From positions 585,509 through 613,008 of the forward strand of contig CAUYUJ010016482.1 in assembly GCA_963575745.1 (NCBI GenBank): DNA of 27,500 nucleotides. The letters are read 5' to 3'. Under the pieces are notes generated by a model. That model had not been told where the DNA came from and did not search any database. It saw nothing but the letters and a program-made list of their open reading frames with translations. Origin of the DNA: Prorocentrum cordatum. Lineage: Eukaryota > Sar > Dinophyceae > Prorocentrales > Prorocentraceae. The stretch's first letter is position 1. Every line of letters starts with the position of its first letter. This document shows, in pieces, positions 10,019-19,663 of this stretch. Both the position numbers and the translations under genes were made by a program.

Positions 10019-10269
10019 TCAGGGCGGGAGGTCCACGGGGCCCTGTGGGGGCGGTGGAGTGCCCGCAGGGCTCTCCACTCCCTCACTGGGCGTCGGGTCG
10101 GGGGCGGGGCTGCCCTGGGCCCCCGAAGGCCCAGGGCCCTCGGAGGTGTCCTCGAGCCCGTGGCCGAGAACCCCGACGTGCGCGGCGAATTCCAGGATGT
10201 CTGAAACCAACTGGAACCTCTGGATGTACGCGGCCCTGTGCCAGGCCTCGTGCTGTTGCATCTGCGCCC

Positions 10270-10725
10270 CACGCTTTGCGTAGGCGTCTGCGAACCTATT
10301 TCCTATGAAATGCTGGGGCCCTATCGAGGCTCTTTGGGCCCTCGTGGCGTGGGCACGGCTTTTACAGAAGCTTATCCCCTGCTCACCTATCCCACCGTTT
10401 TCCTGCACAAGCCGCCAGCATTCCTGCCAGACCTCTTGGTGGGTCGTGTCGGCTCTGGCGGCCCACTCAGGGCCTCTGGCGAAGCCGTCGATCACCGACT
10501 GGCAGTCGCTGAAGACCCGCACTGGAGGGACCGCTCTCCTCAGGGCCTGGAGGACCGCCATCAGCTCGCTCTTGTAGATCGACTGGTTGTGCTTCGCTCC
10601 CTCCAGTGGCCCGAACAATGCAAACTCCATCGTGTTCTCGCTGTCGAGCTTCACGACTGCCCAGCCGCCTCTTCTCAGCCCCGTACAGCAGGCTGCCATC
10701 CGTGTATATGTCCCCGTGCACTAGG
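10270..10725 (-). pseudogene. LINE 1 RNase H domain
   Basis: All four acidic active-site positions are visible: YTDGS (Asp near 10698-10700), YKSELMAVLQAL (Glu near 10567), VFSDCQSVIDGF (Asp near 10507) and IGNRFADAYAKRGA (Asp near 10288). The FCKSRAHAT segment (His near 10351) fits the flexible loop of the family. One frame switch lies between TDGSLLYG and RRGGWAVV at about 10685. RNase H would remove the RNA strand during reverse transcription. It is the best preserved enzymatic part of this element. Confidence 0.88.
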
Positions 10726-10811
10726 CCGTCGCAGGAGCCCTCCATCTCGCACGTGGACGAGGAGGTCAGCTTCCAGAGGCCGTACTCCAGCGCTGGGTCC
10801 GCTGCGAGTCA

Positions 10812-11540
10812 TCTTCCCCAGAGCGCTTCGGAGGTCGCCAGCTGCTTCTCCGTCGCTCCAGGCCATGTCATGGCACCACGATGGCACATGTGGTGCCCTC
10901 CCACCCTTTGTCGGTGACTCTGCCTGGCCGAGCACGCGAACGTCCTGTGGCGGTCCGTTCCTTCATGCTCGTGGCAGGCCTTGCACGTGCTGTCCTCTGC
11001 TGCGCCCTTGTCGAAGAGCCTCCGCTGTGGCCAGGCGCCGCCACGCCGCAAGCTGCGCACCCGTGTCTGGTGCTCCGGCGTCCACTTCTTGCTCAGCGGC
11101 CTCCTGAGCAGCGCGGCGACGGGCTCCACGAAGAGGCTGTCCAGGCAGTGCTTCTCGCCGTGGTTGCGCAGCCAGTCGCTCTGATGCCTGATGAGTTGCC
11201 TCAGGTGCCTGAGAGGCAGCGTCCTGAGGTCTAGGTGTTCGTTGCCGATGGTGATGCTGTGGGCCGCGAGCGTCCTCCAGCCCAGCCTCTGCACCGTGGC
11301 TATGAAGGCCCCCGCGGGCCCCCGCACCTGCTGTCATGGGGCTCTGGATGTCCCCACACGTACTACCCACTTCTTCCACGCGTTCTGGAGCTGCTCCTGG
11401 AGGCCGTCCTGGTTGGCTACCTCGTGCCATGCCATGGCCCAGTTCAGCAGCGGCTCCGTGTTGGCGCGGGTGGCGGGGTCGGAGCCCTGCGCGAGCAGCG
11501 TGAGCGGCGTCGACCTCCCCATGGTATTGCCCCTGAAGGA
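10812..11540 (-). pseudogene. LINE 1 connector with CCHC zinc knuckle
   Basis: This follows the reverse transcriptase in the same frame but is interrupted by TGA at 11334-11336. It includes FIATVQRLGWRTLAAHSITI and a conserved-looking helical stretch, then the motif C-x2-C-x8-H-x4-C (10932-10985, core CKACHEHEGTDRHRTFAC). CCHC motifs between reverse transcriptase and RNase H occur in several LINE groups and probably contact nucleic acid. TGA at 10809-10811 ends this segment just before RNase H. Confidence 0.75.
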
Positions 11541-11559
11541 GGTCGCCACACTCTGCCGC

Positions 11560-12680
11560 AGGGTGGTGAGGGTGGAGTTGGGCATGCCCATGATCTGCAC
11601 CCCGTACATCGCCGGCGGCACCTTCCCCTGTCTGGTGATTGCCTGCGCAGGTCCCCCCGCTCGGCGTATGCGGGCGATGCGGTCTCGCCTCGCTGCGTAC
11701 TTGCTGGCCCTCTTGCTGAAGGCGCTGGCCCGTCTCCTGCCCGCCGCGGCGGCGACGCCGAGGTGGTCGGCGCGTCGCGCCATCTTGACGCCGAGCGGGT
11801 TCACTCTCCTGGCGATGCCGTCCTGCAGCGCGGTGGTCGAGGCCATGGTGGCCGTCTTACCCTCCGCGCCTTTGGATACCTTCATGTCCAGCCTCCCGAA
11901 CATGTCCACGAGTTCCTGCACCAGCTGGGTGTGCCAGTGCTGCACGAACAGCCTCGCGCCCCGCGTGGCGACCGCCAGGTCGTCGAAAAAGAGGCAGACC
12001 GAGGCCCGCGGGAAGTTGGCGATAACCCCGCCCAGCTCCCCGAAGATGACCATCTTGAGGCAGAGGGGCGCTGGGCGGCTGCCTGCGACGATGCCGCGCG
12101 CCCATCTCGACCCACCGTGCATGCGTTGTCCAGCACGATGCGCCGCGTCATCGAGTAGATGCGCAGCACCATCTTCAGGATCACCGCGTTGAATCCTGAT
12201 CCCGCGCCTGCTTGCCGCACCTTCTCGCGCGTGACGTACTCGAAGCACTTGACCAGGCCGAAGTGCGTGACAGCGTACTCCATCCCTTGGGCCACCGTGG
12301 CCTCGCAGAACAAGGCCTGCCCCCAGGCGGCCCTCTCGCTGGACCTCCCTCTCGCAGCCCAGTCGTAGCTCCTGCGGTGGCAGTGCCCCCATCTCCTGGC
12401 GTACGGCATGTGGATCGTCTCCCACAGCCTGGCCAGCTCAGGAATCAGCCCGAGGTTGCGGTGCCTGCCCGAAGCCTTTGCCAGCAAGTAGAACAGGATG
12501 GTGTCCTGCGCCTGCGGCCAGGGCGAGCCCGCCTCCAGGACGTTGAGGGCGCTGGCCGCCCTCGCTGCTCCATGGGTGCCCCCCTTCGCGCCAGAGTCTC
12601 GGGTGCCATCCCAATTCCCCCGGCCCCGTCTTGGTCCTGAAGCGGCCGCAAGCCTCGATCACCTGCTGCGGGGTGATGGG
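11560..12680 (-). pseudogene. LINE 1 reverse transcriptase domain (degenerate)
   Basis: The domain starts with ITPQQVIEACGRFRTKTGPG...HPRLW (12680-12591). It changes frame at the C run 12579-12584 and continues with NVLEAGSPWPQAQDTILFYL and GLIPELARLW. Motif A reads FGLVKCFEYV (12233-12262), with Gly (GGC) where the metal-binding Asp is expected; one transition would explain it. A further frame switch lies near 12100. Motif B is GIVAGSRPAP (from 12095), motif C is LFFDDLAVAT with the two Asp codons at 11979-11984, and a motif D-like segment is VNPLGVKM. The thumb reads GKVPPAMYGVQIMGMP. Loss of the motif A Asp should abolish polymerisation. Confidence 0.9.
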
Positions 12681-13699
12681 CGGCGGCTTGGACTCTGTCC
12701 ACTCGATCACCGTGGGCGGCTGGAGCCACGGCGCCCTCGGCACGAGCGGGTCGTGCCAGATGCTCTCCCGCCCCTTCAGCGCGGCGTCGGCGGCCTTCTG
12801 GGGGTGCGTGGGCTCGTGCATCTGGTCGCTGTCGGCCCCCGCTGGCGCTGCCCGCGGCTGCAGAGGCGCTGGGGCCTTGGTCCACTTGTGCAGCGCTCCT
12901 GCTCCTCGCCCTCCGTGCGCGGTGACCCACTGCCGCCGCTGCGCCGCGGCCGCTCGGTGAACCGTCTCCCAGTACTTCTTGTTGGCGATGTCCAGCAACG
13001 TTGCTATGAAGCTCAGGTAGTTCTGGGAGCGGTCGTCGATGTCGGTGACTCGCCAGTCTCGCAGCGTGTGTACGATGAGCGGCCATCGAACCGCATTCCA
13101 AGTATTGGGGTCCTGCTGGCCCTCGGTGGGAGGCGCTCTGACAGCGAAGCGGTCCTGCACCCCTTCCGCCTCCTCCCGAGGGGCGCCCTCTGGCTCCAGC
13201 AGCCCGTCCTCCTCGTCCGTGTCGTTGCCTGCCTCGGTCGTCTGCCCAGGCGCCCGCTCTGCGAGCAGCGGCGTGGCGATGTCGTGGCTGAGTAGCCCAT
13301 CAGCAATGTGCCGAGCTCGCCGAAGCGTGCCTGCGTCTCGCCGCTGCTGCCATGCGTTGGCCAGTGACCTCAGCTGGCGCAGCCGCCGCGCAAGCCACTC
13401 GGCAGCCTCGGCCCACTGCTGCTGCTCCTGTGCCGCGGTGCAGGGCATGGGCCTGCGCGGCCTCTGCTTGTAGTTGGCCTTCTCGAAGTGGCCCTGTCTC
13501 TTGCCCAGGTCGTCGCCATCGAAGCTGTGGTACCTGTTGAGGTGCTTCTCGTAGGCCGCGCCGAGCTCACTCCAGTGCTCGTCGGCCTGGCTCTGCGTGT
13601 ACTTCTTGCGTGCGAGCGGCCTGGGGCATCGCAGTGGCTGCGAGGGGCAGCCCGTTGGCCGTGTCAGCGGCCATGGCGTCCGCTTGCACAGCACGTTGA

Positions 13700-14430
13700 T
13701 GATGTAGTCGCTTCGCTGATGCACTGGGGCCCTCACTTTGACGGACAAGTGCGGCGGCGTGTTGCGCCCTTCTTGGACTTCTGCCTTGAGCGCGTGTGCA
13801 ACCAGGCCGCGCGAGACGATGAAGTAGTCCCGCGTACTCCTCGTGCCATCTTGCTTCAGGCAGCTGCCCTGCTGAGTGTCTCGCACGATGATGCCATTCA
13901 TCTTGCGGGCGATCTCTGGCTGCTCCAGCGTCTCTGGGTCCAGTCTGAAGCCGCCGCCGGGGACCCGCTCCTTCTGGATCGCGTTCATGGTGGCGCCCCT
14001 CTTGGCCAGGGTGCGCTGGTTCCTCTGCGTGAGGCCCTCGCTGTTCCACAGGTACGCGGTGCCTAGCACGAGTCCCTCCTTGCTGTAGGCGTCGACCCAG
14101 GCCACGGCGAGTCGCCCCGTAGACTCTCGCGGGCTGATGTCCCACTGGTTAACCCCGTTGCGCACGAAGTCCATACCCCTGTTTCGTGGCGTCGCTATCA
14201 AAACTCCAGCACTGTGACCCGCCTTGGTCTTCGCGCTGCTCACTACCCCATGTTCCAGCTCTCCTTGCGCATGCGGGTCTGGAACAGGTCGAGCTGCGTG
14301 CCGCTGGCCTGCAGCTCCTGGCCCAGGACGACGGCGTCCTGGTCGTTGTCCCTGATCTGTTTCATCACTCGCTCTAGCGGCTTCACCGTGTTGGCATTGA
14401 CCGTGTACATTGCGAGCCGCGCCTTTGGGC
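13700..14430 (-). pseudogene. LINE 1 AP-type endonuclease domain (degenerate)
   Basis: In other LINEs this domain nicks target DNA to prime reverse transcription. Visible motifs are MYTVNANTV (14410), then VVLGQEL with the metal-binding Glu (about 14315-14320), a shift at the C run 14246-14249, then GHSAGVLIATPRNRGM, AWVDAYSKEGLVLGTAYLW, and STRDYFIVS with its Asp near 13828, and a His near 13750 where the SDH motif is expected. The segment that should be GDFN reads GGGFR (13944-13958), so both the catalytic Asp and Asn are missing. The domain is therefore both frameshifted and catalytically damaged. Confidence 0.85.
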
Positions 14431-14469
14431 AGCGGCGGTTGGTTCCGCCGCTGCCCCCGCTGCTGCACC

Positions 14470-15421
14470 CACTGGGTTTTGCTGATGGTGAGGGTGTGGT
14501 TAGTCTGCAGCTCGCCCACCAACAGCTTAAGAGGAGCCACCACCTTGCCAGCCTGACCTGGCGCGACCCCCACGTCGACGAGCGCCTTGCAGATGTCCTG
14601 CTCGCTGGCGCCCGCGGGGATCTCGAGGAGGTCCTCCTTGATGGGGCTCTCGGGGCAGCTGCGCTTGCGGTTGTCAGCGCTGCCTGCCCTCTCCTTGGCG
14701 GCGCGAGCCTGCTCCGCCCTGGCTTTCTGCTGGAGGCGCTCCGCGTGCTGCTTGGCCCTCTCCTCTTCCAGTGCCTTCTGATCCGTGGCGTGGGTGACCG
14801 CGGCGACGAGCTGCTCTCGCTTCTCGCTCTCGTCGTCGTCGACGCAGCGCTCGGCCTGCCCCATGAAGGCGAGCGCTGCCGCCCATCCCTTTCCTGGGGC
14901 GGGGACGGACAGCTCCTTGATCTGCTTGTCCAGCGTCTCGAGCTTGCTGCCGAACTTGTCCAGCTTGCTCTGCTCGTCGGCGAGCTTCTCGTCGAGCGCG
15001 TCTCTCTGTTCCTTGAGCGCGTCGATCCTCTGCTGGCACTTGTCTTTCTGCTCTGCGACCCTTCTCGCACTACTCTGCATTCGGTGAAACAGCGCGGTAC
15101 TCCCGTCTCCAATGATGCCTGCTCGGCGGCGGGCTTGTCCTCGAGCTGCGCCACCTGCGGCTGCAGGGGCTCCTCCAGGAACGGGTCCTCGGCGAGTTTC
15201 CTGGGTTCAACCAGCTTGGCACGGTAGTGCTGCACCTTGGTGAGCTTCTCGTCGTGGCTTTTGTCCCCGAGGGTCTCTCCTGCCGCCGCGCTGGAAGATC
15301 CTGCGGCTGCTGCGGTCGGGCGTGCACCCCAGCACTTCCAGCAGTACTTGGCCCCGTTCTTGACATTGCACGGTTCGCACCGCCACGTCGTGTTGTTGCT
15401 GCAATTGCTGCTGGCAACCAT
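14470..15421 (-). pseudogene. LINE 1 N-terminal zinc ribbon and coiled-coil region
   Basis: The first plausible ATG is at 15421. Residues 13-30 read W-x-C-x2-C-x3-N-x4-C-x2-C (15332-15379), like a RanBP2-type zinc ribbon but two residues shorter between the Cys pairs than that family's usual spacing. After a frame switch between about 15140 and 15060 come two charged helical stretches, 15080-14913 (KEQRDALDEKLADEQSKLDK is typical) and 14849-14690, rich in Glu, Lys, Gln and Ala, which look like coiled coils. This region probably binds nucleic acid and self-associates, the role of ORF1-type proteins in other LINEs; that role is inferred. There is no separate ORF1: the region leads directly into the endonuclease. 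Confidence 0.75.
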
Positions 15422-15523
15422 CCGTTGTTGGCTCCGACACCCGTGGCCACCCTGAAGTCTAAGCGTCGTGCACTCTGGGCCTCCTGCAGGCGAAGGGGGC
15501 GCGCCCGAGCGCAAAATGGCTGA

Positions 15524-15722
15524 GGAGGAGGAGGAGGAAGAGGAGGAGGAGGGGGAGGATGCAGCGGAGGAGGGGGAGCAGGATTACAGGGGAGGAGGAG
15601 GGCGGGGAAGGCAGGTGGGGAGAGGAGGAAGCTAGTGACGAAGAGCCGAGGGCGGATGGTAATGAATGCAGAATGCAGAGGATGAGGAGTGGAGGGGGGG
15701 GGGGCAGGGGGGGGGGGGGGGG
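15524..15722. repeat. GAG microsatellite and two poly-G runs
   Basis: A GGA tract at 15524-15560 is followed by a G/A-rich stretch and two long G runs (about 15692-15704 and 15708-15722) separated by CA. It lies just upstream of the 5' end of LINE 1. The poly-G runs could form quadruplex structures on the plus strand, and they are prone to length error in sequencing. Confidence 0.85.
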
Positions 15723-15799
15723 CCACATGTGGATGCGACGCGGTGGAAGGGGTCGGGGGCGTGGGCGAGGTTCGAGAGGGGAATGGTGGGGCGTGCCGA

Positions 15800-16480
15800 G
15801 GTAAAATTGCGAAGGGGACTGTGGTAGCATGTCGTCTGGTTACGAGGCTCTGCCCGCTAACACATGGGTTGCAAAGAGGCTCTGCCCGCCAATTATGTGT
15901 TGAGAACTCCTGCTCACCCTGCTGTTGTTCCCCCTCTTCGTCCTCATCCTCCTCGGTCTTTGTTTTTTCGCCGCATCCGTTGGTGGCCCCGTGTACGTTC
16001 CACAACTCCGCTGCGACGCGCATAACTTTGCGGTTGGGCCGCGCGTGCGCTACCCCATTCGCCGCAAGTTCTAGCTACATGATTTATAATCGTACTGGCG
16101 CTTGCATGTGTGTCATGGCAAACTCATAGATCTTTATACTTATCTTGTCTTGCGTTGGGCTTATGAGTACTTAAGGTGCCGAAGCCATTTTCGGCATGAC
16201 AGGCTCATAACGGCCGCAACGAAATACAACGAAGTGTACGCTAGCAGGAATTATAAAGACTTATCAACTTATTAGCTCGTTTATGTCTTGACTGGCAATG
16301 TTATATCACGACTTGCGACTGTTGATATGTGTGATGCATCGCGACCTACAAGAGACCTATCACCAAACCGTCCCAAATGAGGAGAGGGTTTGGACCTCTG
16401 GGGACCCCGTCTTGAAAACTATCCTGGCGAGAGACCAAACCATGTGCACTTGTGAGTGACGCAGTTGTGGGTATCGACCT
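15800..16480. other. Gene-free, partly AT-rich stretch
   Basis: No gene was recognised. A direct repeat of GAGGCTCTGCCCGC occurs near 15844 and 15876. From about 16030 to 16340 the sequence is clearly AT-richer than the window around it. A short hairpin (TGCCGAA / TTCGGCA) is at 16177-16196. Confidence 0.5.
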
Positions 16481-16859
16481 CGGTGACCCTCTCTGGGGCC
16501 ACGACTCGTGTGACGGGTGTGCCAAAATTGGCACGGATTTACCATGCGGACGTTGCCACCGGAGCCGTCGGTAGACGAAACGTGTGAGGGGTGCGCCGAA
16601 ATGGGGGAGCAGAACTGCATGCGGACCTTGCCACTGGGGCCTTCGGCGGAGCACCCTATGGGGCCACGAAGCGTGTGAGGGGTGCGCCGAAATGGAGGTG
16701 GAACTACATGTGGACCCTGCCGCTGGGGCCTTCGGCGGAGCACGCTATGGGGCCACGAAACGTGCGAGGGGTTCGCCGAAATCGGGGTGGAACTGCATGC
16801 GGACCCTGCCACTGGGGCCTTGGGTGGAGCACCCTATGGGGCCACGAAACGTGCGAGGA
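16480..16859 (+). repeat. 90-bp tandem repeat, array B (about four units)
   Basis: Units of 78-90 bases carry ATGGGGCCACGAAACGTG, GGGTGCGCCGAAATGG, CTGCATGCGGACC and CCACTGGGGCCTTCGGCGGA. The first unit is divergent: it has GTGCCAA-AA-TTGGCAC (16519-16534) in place of GTGCGCCGAAATGG, and reads ACCATGCGGACG and GGAGCCGTCGG. The same altered first unit starts array C. The array ends at about 16859 where LINE 2 begins. Unit lengths differ by two bases, so no frame is kept. Confidence 0.9.
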
Positions 16860-18517
16860 CAGGAAGAAGCCGCGCCTAGACGGCGCATCGGCACACATTG
16901 GATTGAAAGCGAAGGCCGGCGCTCACGAAAACGTAAACTGTTCAATCTTCTCCGCGGCTGGCAGCTCCCACTCTCGAACAGCATTACTCTCCGCAGGCTT
17001 ATCGGCGAATCCCTTGCCAATTTACCGTAGAACTGCAGCCGTCGTCTCAATAACTGCGATGATAAGCGCGCGGCGTTGGCAACTGCTCTGACTTCGACGT
17101 TTCTGACACATGAGAAATAAGCAGGTTGTATGTTGCATATTCTTCGGAGGCATCTCGCTTAGAAGTTGTCGAGGCGGTCTCTGTCGGCTTGCAGCAGCAT
17201 GCAATATTTCAATGCATAGAGCAGTTTTAAGAATACACAAGCATCCAACACACGGATGTTGTACTGTCTGGTCATGCTGGCGTGGCTCCTCACAGCGCTG
17301 ATCTTGTCGAATGCTCCTTTTGGTTCGCCAAGCCTGCGCGTGAGTTCTCCATGTGGCTTCCCGCCGACACTCAGCAGCCCGCCCAGATATACAGCCTCTT
17401 ATTTGTTGCAATCAGATCCCCTTCCGGCCCAGCAGCGTTTGCATCCGATCGCATTCTTAATACTATAGTTTTGGAAACGTTCAGTTCGACACCAAAAGGC
17501 TTTGCGATTTCCACCAGCGCGTCCAGATGCTGTTGAAGAGCGTTTTGTCTCGTAGCCACCACCATTATGTCGTCTGCGTGCAGCAGGTCATCCATGATCA
17601 CGTACGGTTTGGACATGTTGTCCGGAATGGCGTTACGTCTTCTGTCCACAGCCTCCATAATAATTGACATAACGATGACAAACAAGTACGGCGACAACGG
17701 GCAGCCCTGAGCTATGCCTGCCGCTTGAGGCCTCGGGGACGTTGTGTCTGCACCATCTTTGACAACAAACTCTCTCGAAGTGTAGATTGCTTGCACCATA
17801 TCTACCATGGCTGGCGGCACAAGGAAGCGCTGTAGTGCAAGTATCAACCCCTCTGGTTTTATTATGTCAGAAGCATTGCTCCAATCCAGTAGTAAGAGAA
17901 GTAAAGTGCCGAACTTGTCTTCCAACGTTGCGTCAATCAACCAGCGAACCAGAAAGAGCGCGTCTGAGGTGCCTCGTCCTGGGCGGAATCCATATTGAGA
18001 TTCGCGCAGTGCTTCCTCCACGCCCCCAGTCTTCAAGCGATACATCTATACAGTTGCTAGGCAATGACGTGTCCCTTTTCTGAATATAGTTGCAACTGAA
18101 AATCTCCGCCACTCTGCTGGTATATGCTTGGATCGCCAACATGTGTTAAGCAGATTCAAAAGAATACCCAGCTCGTCGTCTGACGACCACAATGCCTGCC
18201 AAAGGTCTAGCGGTACGCCATCGCTGCCAGCAGCTTGTTGTTTTTCAATGCCTTTATTGTTCGTCGTAATTCTTCCAAGCTGATGTCCCCCGTGTCAATG
18301 CCTAAATGTTCCCCGTCTCGGTTGAGTTGAGGGAACTCTTCTGGTCCATCATATAATTTCCACTGCGCTTTTTCAAGATATTCAGCCATTGCTTCTGCTT
18401 GTCTTCTTTATCCACGAGTTGCCCAGATCTATTTTGCCATCTTCCATGCTGCGGCGGCCGGCCTTTACGTAGGAGCCGGATTGCCATCCAAGCACCATGT
18501 TCCACAGCATGCTCCAG
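16860..18517 (-). pseudogene. LINE 2 reverse transcriptase and C-terminal region
   Basis: After the TGA the frame continues with LEHAVEHGAWMAIRLLRKGR. A switch near 18395 leads to EYLEKAQWKLYDGPEEFPQL and ISLEELRRTIKALKNNK. One base appears missing at about 18235, after which AGSDGVPLDLWQALW follows. Between LPSN (about 18080) and RLKTGGVEEALRESQYGFRP (18036 onward) the expected fingers segment (YRPISLL and its helix) is absent. Motif A is LLLLLLDWSNASDII (Asp near 17886, Phe changed to Ser), motif B GIAQGCPLSP (17689-17718), motif C LLHADDIMVVA (17569-17580) and motif D FGVELNVSKT. After a shift near 17385 come LGGLLSVGGK, KLLYALKYCMLLQ, CLRRICNIQPAYF and RRRLQFYGKLARD. It stops at array B near 16860. 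Confidence 0.9.
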
Positions 18518-19663
18518 TCATTTCTTCCTGTCTGCGCGTGCTGACAACTGAATTTGTTTGTGGAATGCTTTGACTTCCTCGTTGGATCCCCCATGCTGTC
18601 TGCAGCTGTTTCTCTGTTCAATGACATGCAACGCCCGCTGCGTGATCCAAGCCCTGTGTGGGGTAGCGGACGAGATAGGTACAGATTCTCTCGCCGATTC
18701 CAGCATACATGAAGCAATTGTTGCTGCTTTCCCGTCGACGGTGTCGTCCGTAGGCTTTGCTTCCCATTTTCCCACAAAGCCAGAAATACAGTTTCTGACA
18801 TTCTCTGATTGATGAACAGATTTCCAATCGTATTGAGGTTGTCGTTGAGGAGGCTCCTGTATAGGGATGTTGACTCCCAATTCCACGATGTTCACAAAGT
18901 GATGCATTTGCAGAGCTCTGGACCTATCGCTCCAGATGCACCGTATGTTCGCCAACCAGGCCCGCTCGACGGTGACATGGTCAAATTGCTCAAACTTTCC
19001 GGGTTGTATGTCGTCCATGGGTCGCGTGTTTAAGTCGTAGTACGTCACCTTCGACTTCGTTCCCACATCGAAGAAAGTATCGGCAATGTAACATTCCAAG
19101 CTTGTGCATAATTCTGCCAACAATTCTCTGTTTGAGAGAGCGTCCCATTTACAACGGATGTTGTTCTCGAATACAAGCTCTCCCGTGATATCTTCTTCTC
19201 CGGCGCGCATTTGCAGCAGCCGCGCGTTGAAATCATTAATTAAAATCGTTGGTCCATGTGAGCGGCACTTCTTGGTGAAATTCCCGAGCTCGGAAAAGAA
19301 GTCGCGCCGGATATCGTATGCGTATTCGTTTGTGTATGCGTATGTTGTCACCAATGTTAATACACCTCCAGTTATTCGTATCCTTAAGCTCGTCATTCTG
19401 TTGTTATTCTGCAAGTAACCTTTTATTGAATGTTTTGCCAGCGGTGCTACAGCGAAGCCCAGCCCAGCGTGCACCCTGGTGTCGTTCTCGTTCCCTGACA
19501 TGATGAAGTGGTGGCCTTCGAATTCGTAGACGGGGGAACCTCGGCAGTGTGTTTCTTGGAGACATACCACTGCGATGTCAAGGTCTCTCATGCGTTTGAT
19601 AATCTCGTGCAGCTTGCGCGGACGATCCTGGAGAATAATTCGACATTCCGGGATGCAATTTTA
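18518..19663 (-). pseudogene. LINE 2 AP-type endonuclease domain
   Basis: The uninterrupted segment from 19660 reads RIILQDRPRKLHEIIKRMRD and then DIAVVCLQETHCRG with the metal-binding Glu (about 19553-19558). It continues with HAGLGFAVAPLAKH, TILINDFNARL (Asp and Asn kept, 19226-19237; the usual Gly before the Asp is Asn), FEQFDHVTVERAW (Asp near 18982) and ALQMHHFVNIVELGV, where His near 18901 fits the SDH His but the preceding Asp position is His. TAA at 19661-19663 cuts the frame upstream and TGA at 18518-18520 ends it after RADRKK. The TGA is probably a former Trp codon because the next residues continue the family pattern. This is the best kept part of LINE 2. Confidence 0.88.

Larger units (their letters stand above)
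9764..15421 (-). mobile_element. LINE 1: degenerate non-LTR retrotransposon
   Basis: One long element reads right to left and carries, in order, an N-terminal zinc ribbon, a coiled coil, an AP-type endonuclease, a reverse transcriptase, a CCHC knuckle, RNase H and a C-terminal Cys motif. This order is typical of target-primed retrotransposons with a C-terminal RNase H. The reading frame switches between just two frames near 15100, 14440, 14246, 12580, 12100 and 10685, and TGA stops lie at 11334-11336, 10809-10811, 10019-10021 and 10001-10003. Two switches fall on runs of C on the plus strand (12579-12584 and 14246-14249). I see no poly-A tail or target-site duplication, so both ends are approximate. 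Either it is a decayed copy or the assembly has indel errors. Confidence 0.93.

Noticed and set aside
9764-15421. LINE 1 as an intron-containing host gene.
   Set aside because: The domains are all those of a retrotransposon, and the frame changes are single-base events without splice-like borders.
16177-16200. Possible dinoflagellate spliced-leader remnant (CCGAAGCCATTTTCGGC).
   Set aside because: It matches the spliced leader only in the AGCCATTTT core as I recall it, and the bases around it are explained by a TGCCGAA/TTCGGCA hairpin. No gene follows.
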